47,636 bases of DNA from MGIIb-O5 sp036154155 (GTDB lineage: Archaea; Thermoplasmatota; Poseidoniia; Poseidoniales; Thalassarchaeaceae). Made by a program: the position numbers and the translations under genes. The stretch is from contig JAYZLP010000040.1 in NCBI GenBank assembly GCA_036154155.1, positions 1 to 47,636 on the forward strand, written 5' to 3'. Shown piece after piece: positions 41,926-47,636 of the stretch; within the stretch, counting starts at the first letter, position 1; each line of letters opens with the position of its first letter. Under the pieces are notes generated by a model. The model saw only the letters and a program-made list of their open reading frames with translations, was not told the DNA's origin and ran no database searches.

Positions 41926-43136
41926 GGGTATTGTTCCTTGAGCAAATTGGCACATCTGGCTGCTATTGCTTTCCCGACTTCTGTGGTTGTAGCCTCTCCA
42001 CCAAGATCGTACGTTACCGCACCGCCCTCGGCAAGGTGCTGCGATATCGCCTCCTCGAGGATTTCTGCGCAAATCGTGGCGGTCTCATCGCCGTGCCTGA
42101 TTCCAAGATGGTCAAGCATTAGCTGGACGGAAGAAATTGCTGCTATCGGATTGACCTTGTCCTTTCCTGCATACTTAGGAGCCGATCCGTGAACTGGTTC
42201 GAACAGCATGTGTTTATCCCCTATGTTCGCACTTGCTGCCATTCCCATGCCTCCTTGCAATACAGATGCCAAATCAGTAGCTATATCACCGAACATATTG
42301 GGGAGGACTACCACATCAAGATCCTCTGGATCTCTGACTAGCCACATAGTGAAAGCATCGATGAAGGCCTCATTTGTCTCCACTGTAGGGTAATCTTGGG
42401 AAATCTCCCTGAAGACCTTTCGGAAGAGCCTGCATCCTCTTGAGACGTTGCTCTTGTCCACGCACGTAATCTTCTGAGAAACTCCCATACGGGACTCTCT
42501 TTTCTTCGCCAAATCAAAGGAGAACCTGATTACCCTTTCACTTCCATTCCTGGAAATAGGGCGCGGGTCCCACTCAACCTCCCCCTCCAAGCCAGGGAAT
42601 TTTTCGATTACTATCGGTTGGTCCTTCTCCCCTCCTTTCGCAGCTTGAGCGGATCTACGGAGAAGGGAGTGATAGAGTCCTTCCGTGTTCTCCCTAACCA
42701 ATACCATGTCGACCAGTTCAGGTTCCCAAATATCGGTGAACATTCCATGCACTTTGTGCTGTACTCCTTTGTACAACTTAACCGGCCTAACATTCGCGTA
42801 AAGATCCAATCCGGAACGCAGGCCCAGTATGCACTGCCCTCCAGCGTTGTCCCCGTTTGGGAGTTTTGCATCGGGCCAACCTATTGCACCCAGCAGGATT
42901 GCATCAGAGTTATCCCTACAATGCTCGAAGGATCCTTCTGGCCACTCCAATCCCGTCTCCAAGTAATACTGGCCTCCACATGGAATTTCCGTTATGTCGA
43001 ATGAAAGGGGGCTAAGTTCCTCGAATACATCCATGACTCTTCTAGCCTCACGAATGACCTCCTTACCAGTGCCGTCCCCTGGGAGGACGGCCACCCTATA
43101 CTCCGGCATTGGTCTGTGCACCCGCTTTTCATTCAT
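41922..43136 (-). CDS. leuB: Isopropylmalate/isocitrate-type beta-decarboxylating dehydrogenase
   Basis: 404 residues. It has the family motifs YRVAVLPGDGTGKEVI, CILGLRSGLDLYANVRPVKLYKG, VRENTEGLYHS, CVDKSNV, the metal-binding VVVLPNMFGDIATDLAS and the nucleotide-binding FEPVHGSAPKYAGKDKVNP. The NAD-type Asp/Ile pattern after this segment was not resolved by eye. The substrate loop is IPMDH-like, but an insertion of about 30 residues after RENTEGLY (QAAKGGEKDQPIVIEKF...) is unusual. Isocitrate, homoisocitrate or tartrate remain possible substrates; no leucine genes are near. ATG 43109 is an alternative start. Confidence 0.82.
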   Translation of the reverse strand: MNEKRVHRPMPEYRVAVLPGDGTGKEVIREARRVMDVFEELSPLSFDITEIPCGGQYYLETGLEWPEGSFEHCRDNSDAILLGAIGWPDAKLPNGDNAGGQCILGLRSGLDLYANVRPVKLYKGVQHKVHGMFTDIWEPELVDMVLVRENTEGLYHSLLRRSAQAAKGGEKDQPIVIEKFPGLEGEVEWDPRPISRNGSERVIRFSFDLAKKRESRMGVSQKITCVDKSNVSRGCRLFRKVFREISQDYPTVETNEAFIDAFTMWLVRDPEDLDVVVLPNMFGDIATDLASVLQGGMGMAASANIGDKHMLFEPVHGSAPKYAGKDKVNPIAAISSVQLMLDHLGIRHGDETATICAEILEEAISQHLAEGGAVTYDLGGEATTTEVGKAIAARCANLLKEQYP

Positions 43137-43203
43137 CAATTCACCCCAAGGAAAGTTTGGAGGTAATTGACGGGATAGTTGATAGACGGTCACCACGAAT
43201 GAA

Positions 43204-43815
43204 ATGGATATGGAGCGGGGAACCGACGAAGGGGAGGGGTCCCCAAGGATTGATGTCAGAACCCTTCCAGAGTCTGTTGCAACTTTGTGGGAGACGATGC
43301 TGCGGCTCGATCCCTCGTGGGACCTTGCTAAGTGGCTGGACGAGCGTGCGAAGGAAGAGCTTGGCTTAGTTGAGAGCCATCTGGGCAGGGAGAAGTTACG
43401 AGTTGAGCAGCGACTTCATCGCATAGAGACTCTGGTTAAGAGGCTCAAGCGCCAAAGAGAAGTCCAAGGAACCCAATTATCGGACCCTAATCAAAAGAAT
43501 CTTTTCGATGTGTTTGGCAGTGGGGTAAGCAAGGGGGAGGCTGAGGAGGACTTCGAAGCCGAGCAGGCGGCTGTGGACTTCGGCTCTATGGATGTAGGAG
43601 ATGACCCCCTTCTAGCAATAGTTTCCGAGCATGTGCTGGGAATTCTTGAGGTTTCTAGATTGGCCGGTCTGGCTCCAGTACACTTTGATTCCCTTGTCAG
43701 TGAGCTTGTTCCACTAGGAATTAGAGTGGATGATTTGGATGAGGCGATAGCATGGCTTCTGCAGTCAGAGGCGATTGTGGAGATTGATGAGGATGCGTTT
43801 GCTTTGAGTGGATGA
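43204..43815 (+). CDS. Coiled-coil protein with PCNA-box-like motif, partner of the methylase-like gene
   Basis: 203 residues, family not recognised. Residues about 45-90 form a strongly charged coiled coil (REKLRVEQRLHRIETLVKRLKRQREV). QKNLFDVFG near 97-105 resembles a PCNA-interacting peptide (Gln-Xaa-Xaa-Leu-Xaa-Xaa-Xaa-Phe, Val at the first aromatic place). The C-terminal 70 residues are helical with a small hydrophobic core and could be a winged helix (ILEVSRLAGLAPVHFDSLVSELVPLGIRVDDLDEAIAWLLQSEAIVEI). The next gene starts within or just after its stop, so they form a tight pair. Confidence 0.7.
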   Translation: MDMERGTDEGEGSPRIDVRTLPESVATLWETMLRLDPSWDLAKWLDERAKEELGLVESHLGREKLRVEQRLHRIETLVKRLKRQREVQGTQLSDPNQKNLFDVFGSGVSKGEAEEDFEAEQAAVDFGSMDVGDDPLLAIVSEHVLGILEVSRLAGLAPVHFDSLVSELVPLGIRVDDLDEAIAWLLQSEAIVEIDEDAFALSG

Positions 43816-45844
43816 ACTTCCGTTTTTCGTCAAGTCATACAACCATTCAAAAAAGGGGCGTTTGTCGTTCGTACTGGTCACGATGGTTAGCGATGCTTCG
43901 GGCTGGTATGCGAGGCTTGATCAAGAGTGCCCGGACCGCGTTCAGCAGATTCGTTTGTGGTTGGATTCATGGGAGGAGTCCACGAAGGCAAATGTCCCAA
44001 TTGCTGCTTCCCTGCCAAGAAGTTGGCCTACGCTTCCTGCTGGGCTTCTGTACGATCCGGGGGCGGTTCTAGACAGGCTCCTGTCTAGGTACGAGGCAGT
44101 CTCTGACGGTCGTTCACCGAGGGGTGCTTTCTCTACCCCAGGTCGACTAATTCAAGCAATTCTGGCAGATGAAATCGGACAGGGCAGCCGCAAGAGGAAG
44201 GAGGAGGAGCCTGTTACACTGTCCTTGTCTGCAATCCCTCCGGGATTCAGAGATTTTGCAGAGAAATTCAACAATAATGTATCAAGTTCGAGAGAGGACG
44301 AGGAGGAGGAGGGGTCTTCCAGGACCAAGTCTGGGGTGCCACTACCTTTTGCTGATCCGTCATGCGGAGCGGGCCTAGTTGCATCACAAATCATTCGAAT
44401 TCACTCTCAGAAATTGGAGAATGATAGTGAGGCCGTGAAATGCAATGACACTCTGAAACTGCTCGAGGGGATGCAATTTCTTGATTCATCAGAGATAGCA
44501 GTGGAGGCCTCGAGAAGGAGGATACTGATTACGCTGGGAAGAGCTGGTTTGGTTGATCTTGAAGGCGAAGGGCACGAAGGGATGATCGGCAGAAATGAGG
44601 CTGAGATGATATTGGAAAGTAACATCAGAGTTGGTGACTCTCTTCTTGACGAGTGGCCTTGGAATGAGTCCCCCACGCTCGTGATCTCCAGACCCCCATG
44701 GATTAGAATCAAGGACAGGTTCAGAGGTCATGAAGAAGGAAGTAGATTGAGGAGGGAGCTTTCGGGAAGGCTGCGTAATGCGGTAGACTCTAGGGGGGAT
44801 TTGAGATTCTCTGCACTGAAAGGAAACGTGAACCTCTATCGGCTTTTCCTAGAGAGATCTCTACAGCTGGTTTCCGAAGGAGGCAGAGTCAGGATGGTAG
44901 TTCCAGATTCTCTGTTAAGAGAGAAAAGCAGCGTACCACTGAGGAAATTACTGGTGGAGAATAACGAGTGGGGCTCCACATGGAGCTTTCCCGACCCTCA
45001 ACGTATTTTCCCAGGAATATCACAGGGATTCGCGGTTTTAGGAATAACATCTGGTGGTTCTACCGACATGATGACGAGTTTCGGGCCGCTTGGAGTTGAC
45101 CAATTATTACCAGACACAGGAGTATCGAAAACTTCGCCCTTCCTTGAACTTGAAAGGGGGCATTGGTCGTCATGGACTGATGCTACATGGGCAGTACCCA
45201 GAATGCCTTCAGATGAATTTGACAGGAGGAGGGTTCTGGATGCAATTGGTAGACTTGCGGATCAGCCGAGGCTATCGGAAGATTCCAACTGGCTATGCCC
45301 GGGTTCGGAAACAATAAGGGTCAGAGTTGGAGAAATTGACCAAAGCAGCTCATCATCCAATATCTCCGATTGGGATGAAGAGGCGGAAGGAGTTCCATTC
45401 ATCAGGAGCGCCCACTTCTGCCTAGAAGGGAATGATGTTCTTATCCGACATCCCGCTTATGATTCAGACATACCAAGTGATTCGATCCAGAAATCCCATT
45501 CTATGTGGAGTGGGAATTACAAATCCAAGGGCTTTCCAAGGATTGCATGTCAAGCAATTCTGAACTCTGCGAATGAGCGACGTCTGAGGTGGGCTGTGGT
45601 GCCCGGAGATTGTGTTCTTGGAAACTCAGTAAACTTCCTGGAGTTGCCTGAGGGGGTGAAGGGCGTCCTGGAGGAGGAGAATGGATGCTTTGAGGATGGC
45701 CTAAACTGGCTATGTGAGCAATTGAATAGTGGGGATCTTGATTTGTGGTCAAGGGCATGGGGGGCCAACAGCAACGTAAACAACTACGAGATCGAGCGGC
45801 TTCCTTTTCCGACGTCGAGCCAGAAAGATTGGCTTTCTGAATAA
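43808..45844 (+). CDS. Eco57I/TaqI-like DNA N6-adenine methylase homologue with altered catalytic motif
   Basis: 678 residues from a GTG at 43808 (ATG 43883 would give 653). The gamma-class methylase motifs are in order: motif X RGAFSTPGRLIQAIL, motif I PFADPSCGAGLVASQII for SAM binding, SSEIAVEASRRRI, VGDSLLDEWPW, then VISRPPWIRIKD where the catalytic motif IV should read NPP(Y/F/W), and NLYRLFLERSLQLVSEGGRVRMVVPDSLL. Motif IV has Arg in place of Asn, so methyl transfer may be lost or changed. The C-terminal 250 residues look like a target-recognition region (FIRSAHFCLEGNDVLIRH, SGNYKSKGFPRIACQAIL). No nuclease motif is visible and no restriction gene is adjacent. Confidence 0.85.
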   Translation: MDELPFFVKSYNHSKKGRLSFVLVTMVSDASGWYARLDQECPDRVQQIRLWLDSWEESTKANVPIAASLPRSWPTLPAGLLYDPGAVLDRLLSRYEAVSDGRSPRGAFSTPGRLIQAILADEIGQGSRKRKEEEPVTLSLSAIPPGFRDFAEKFNNNVSSSREDEEEEGSSRTKSGVPLPFADPSCGAGLVASQIIRIHSQKLENDSEAVKCNDTLKLLEGMQFLDSSEIAVEASRRRILITLGRAGLVDLEGEGHEGMIGRNEAEMILESNIRVGDSLLDEWPWNESPTLVISRPPWIRIKDRFRGHEEGSRLRRELSGRLRNAVDSRGDLRFSALKGNVNLYRLFLERSLQLVSEGGRVRMVVPDSLLREKSSVPLRKLLVENNEWGSTWSFPDPQRIFPGISQGFAVLGITSGGSTDMMTSFGPLGVDQLLPDTGVSKTSPFLELERGHWSSWTDATWAVPRMPSDEFDRRRVLDAIGRLADQPRLSEDSNWLCPGSETIRVRVGEIDQSSSSSNISDWDEEAEGVPFIRSAHFCLEGNDVLIRHPAYDSDIPSDSIQKSHSMWSGNYKSKGFPRIACQAILNSANERRLRWAVVPGDCVLGNSVNFLELPEGVKGVLEEENGCFEDGLNWLCEQLNSGDLDLWSRAWGANSNVNNYEIERLPFPTSSQKDWLSE

Positions 45845-45868
45845 TGACTCACAATAGAAATTAGTATT

Positions 45869-45886
45869 GCGGAAATGACTTTCCGC
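45869..45886 (+). terminator. Hairpin after the methylase-like gene
   Basis: GCGGAAA-TGAC-TTTCCGC is a perfect 7-bp stem with a 4-base loop, 25 bp after the methylase-like stop. No strong T-run follows, so it may be a terminator or an operator. A second palindrome, CCGTACGG, is at 45936-45943 upstream of the THEP1 gene. Confidence 0.4.
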
Positions 45887-45984
45887 TATCACGAAAGTAG
45901 TGGACCCATACCGAATAGACTATTATCATGTTTTTCCGTACGGTAATCGTACTATCGCGGTAGCTTTGTGATGGGGGATGAATA

Positions 45985-46545
45985 ATGGGCATTAATCCGA
46001 AAATTGGCATCACCGGTTTACCTCGATCTGGTAAGTCAGCGGTCCTTGACAAGGTAGTGAAGATGATTGTTGAGGAGGGAGGGGATTCAGGTGGCGTTCC
46101 AGTAATCGCGGGAATGAGGTCCGAAGCAATTGTGGAGGATGGCGAGAGGGTCGGGTATGCGTGTGTAAATATCGTGACTGGAGAGAAGGGGATAATGGCC
46201 CACAGAGATATAGACTCGAGGAACAGGATCCTTGGATACGGGATTGATCCTACGGAAATTGATAGAGTGGGGGTCCCAGCCATTTTGGATGCGATTGGTA
46301 ATTGCCAATACTTGGTAATTGACGAAATTGGTAAGTTCACAGTAGAAAGTGAGGGTTTTGTATCAGCGGTTAGAGAGGCCTTGGACTATGACATGCCAAG
46401 CCTTCTGACTCTGCACAAAAAGAGTCGTCATCCGCTTTTGCAGGACATCAGGAGGCGTGATGATGGGCGAATACTGGAAGTCACGCCTGTAAACAGGGCC
46501 CTCCTGCCCTACAAAATTCTCAAGCTAATTCAGGAAGACTACTGA
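45985..46545 (+). CDS. THEP1-type nucleoside-triphosphatase
   Basis: 186 residues. The Walker A segment GITGLPRSGKSA is at about 8-19, Walker B is YLVIDEIGKFTVESEGF, and TLHKKSRHPLLQDIRR is the conserved lid. THEP1 proteins of archaea and bacteria hydrolyse NTPs (ATP, GTP) slowly; their cell role is uncertain. The upstream 140 bp holds hairpins and an A/T-rich TATTATCATG element suited to a promoter. The ATG at 45985 gives normal length. Confidence 0.92.
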   Translation: MGINPKIGITGLPRSGKSAVLDKVVKMIVEEGGDSGGVPVIAGMRSEAIVEDGERVGYACVNIVTGEKGIMAHRDIDSRNRILGYGIDPTEIDRVGVPAILDAIGNCQYLVIDEIGKFTVESEGFVSAVREALDYDMPSLLTLHKKSRHPLLQDIRRRDDGRILEVTPVNRALLPYKILKLIQEDY

Positions 46546-46590
46546 GCAGGCTTAGTCAAGTTGATTCGTTGATGCCCTAGTTGGATAGCA

Positions 46591-46965
46591 ATGGAGTCGC
46601 CATCGAGACGCCTTAGGAGAGTTCTCGGTGGGCTCTGCGTTGCGCTTCTATTCCTTACTGCCTTGTCCATCGGAGATGGGAGTCTAGTCGTCATGGATGA
46701 TGATTCTTCGAATAGTGACGAGACTGCGGTGGTGTTCCCGATACTAGCAATCATCTTTGGTTTGCTGTTTATTTCGATTTCAAGAGCTGGGGATGGAGAG
46801 TACGGCAAGCACTTCATGGATAGATGGGTAAGTAGGGAAGGTGAAGAAGAAATGACCTCCAGGCTTAGGTTGGAGCAGGACGAGGCCGGTGTTGATGGAA
46901 TGGGTACGGCTTGGGCCGAACTAGAGAAGACTCATCTTGAGGAGAGTCTCGGAGAAGAGGAGTGA
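46591..46965 (+). CDS. Small two-helix membrane protein
   Basis: 124 residues. Helix 1 is GLCVALLFLTALSI, preceded by Arg-rich residues; a short acidic loop (DDDSSNSDE) leads to helix 2, VVFPILAIIFGLLFISI, and a charged, Glu-rich cytoplasmic tail of about 60 residues follows. The protein matches no family I recognise. It lies 45 bp after the THEP1 gene and 51 bp before gcvH. Confidence 0.7.
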   Translation: MESPSRRLRRVLGGLCVALLFLTALSIGDGSLVVMDDDSSNSDETAVVFPILAIIFGLLFISISRAGDGEYGKHFMDRWVSREGEEEMTSRLRLEQDEAGVDGMGTAWAELEKTHLEESLGEEE

Positions 46966-47016
46966 CCATCGAAACCTTGACTCGGTGGAGGCTCTCGCAT
47001 TGTTGCGGGTGAGACG

Positions 47017-47400
47017 ATGAGTGAGGTGCCTGAAGACCTGAAATATACAAAGGAACACGAGTGGATTAGAGTTGAGAGCGGTGAAGTGGTAATCGGCATC
47101 ACTGACTTTGCTCAGAACGCTTTGACGGATGTTGTTTGGGTTGAGCTCCCCGAGGATGGAGCGATGGTTTCCTCGATGGAGGCTTTTGCCAGTGTTGAGT
47201 CAGTCAAATCAGTGAGCGAGATTTACGCCCCTGTGGGTGGCAAAGTGGTCGGTGTTAATGAAGAGCTGGAAGACGCTCCCGAACTAATCAACGAAGACCC
47301 ATATGGCGATGGTTGGATTTGTCGAATTTCTTTTTCGGATCCATCGGAACTCGAAGCGCTTCTCGATTCAGTTTCCTATTCGGAGCTGATTGTGGAGTAG
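47017..47400 (+). CDS. gcvH: Glycine cleavage system H protein
   Basis: 127 residues. It carries the lipoyl group for glycine cleavage; the lipoylation Lys is Lys64 in ASVESVKSVSEIYAPVGG. KYTKEHEWIRVESGEVVIGITDFAQNALTDVVWVELPEDG is textbook GcvH. The P, T and L proteins are not in the window. Its presence, together with AceE, implies that lipoate metabolism is active in this organism. Confidence 0.96.
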   Translation: MSEVPEDLKYTKEHEWIRVESGEVVIGITDFAQNALTDVVWVELPEDGAMVSSMEAFASVESVKSVSEIYAPVGGKVVGVNEELEDAPELINEDPYGDGWICRISFSDPSELEALLDSVSYSELIVE

Positions 47401-47409
47401 GGTGTTGAC

Positions 47410-47636
47410 TTGAAGTCTGTGAACATCTACGTCGATGGTTCTTGCGAAGACAACAGAAATGTGACGTCCTCCACCCCTGCTGGTTGGGGGTTCTGTGTGA
47501 TTATCGGTGATAGCGGTGCTGGAAAGGGGCAGGGTGACTTGGTTGCAGAGAAATGTGGCCGGGTTGTGACTGACCCTGAGGAGGGTGATTTCCTAGGAGC
47601 AGAGGTCGGATCAAACAACACGGCAGAGCTCAGTGC
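47410..47636 (+). CDS. rnhA: RNase HI, 3' truncated by window end
   Basis: A reading frame open to the window edge begins with KSVNIYVDGSC, where the first catalytic Asp is in YVDGSC, continues AGWGFCVIIG, and reaches GAEVGSNNTAELSA, where the second catalytic Glu is in NNTAE. This is the RNase HI pattern (degrades RNA in RNA-DNA hybrids). There is no ATG: TTG at 47410 or GTG at 47419 must start it. The GSNN-TAEL spacing includes a longer loop than in E. coli. It follows gcvH by nine bases. Confidence 0.85.
   Translation, partial: MKSVNIYVDGSCEDNRNVTSSTPAGWGFCVIIGDSGAGKGQGDLVAEKCGRVVTDPEEGDFLGAEVGSNNTAELS

Overview
The window looks like part of a chromosome from an uncultured euryarchaeon, most likely of the Poseidoniia (marine group II/III, Thermoplasmatota). 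The archaeal core is clear: PolD large subunit (DP2), primase large subunit PriL, NreA, archaeal phosphopantothenate synthetase, an MptE-like pterin pyrophosphokinase, a KEOPS Pcc1-like protein, type II methionine aminopeptidase, THEP1-type NTPase, DUF373 and an HTH-10 (Bat-type) regulator. Mixed in are genes of bacterial type: homodimeric pyruvate dehydrogenase E1 (AceE), bacterial-form MetK, class II fumarase, a BolA/CGFS-glutaredoxin pair, RNase HI and glycine-cleavage H protein. A giant secreted protein with thrombospondin type 3 repeats also fits this group. The taxonomic call is inference; no rRNA gene is present. I saw no CRISPR array, insertion sequence or complete tRNA.

Layout. 1-6.3 kb: a truncated membrane protein with a Gly/Cys tail, convergent to a minus-strand run of an acidic zinc-ribbon/SAP-like protein, a GNAT acetyltransferase and aceE. 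6.4-10.6 kb: plus-strand run of a UPF1-like SF1 helicase, an RDD membrane protein, a YrdC/TsaC protein and map. 10.7-13.0 kb: minus-strand run of rpe, bolA, CGFS glutaredoxin and a DMT transporter. 13.1-18.5 kb: thioredoxin, a wHTH-STAND regulator, a secreted CocE-type hydrolase and M32 carboxypeptidase. 18.5-22.5 kb: a beta-propeller protein, an approximately 650-nt non-coding structured segment, a ribbon-helix-helix/fumarase fusion and a cyclophilin.

22.6-33.3 kb: CsaA-like protein and pyrE, then DP2, the MptE-like protein, PriL, DUF373, a zinc-ribbon protein, NreA and the HTH-10 regulator, many packed tail to tail with 0-4 bp between or overlapping. 33.3-38.5 kb: the 1721-residue surface protein. 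38.6-43.2 kb: metK, pcc1-like, nadC, phosphopantothenate synthetase and an isopropylmalate/isocitrate-type dehydrogenase. 43.2-47.6 kb: a coiled-coil protein with a PCNA-box-like motif, an Eco57I-like methylase with an altered catalytic motif, THEP1, a small membrane protein, gcvH and the start of RNase HI.

The gene set joins replication and repair (DP2, PriL, NreA, helicase, RNase HI), central carbon metabolism (AceE, fumarase, Rpe), cofactor synthesis (NAD, CoA, SAM, pterin), Fe-S/redox handling, and protein or peptide degradation with a large surface protein, consistent with a heterotroph using proteins. The strongest novelty candidates are the structured RNA region (19.68-20.34 kb), the RHH-fumarase fusion, and the methylase-like protein with its coiled-coil partner.
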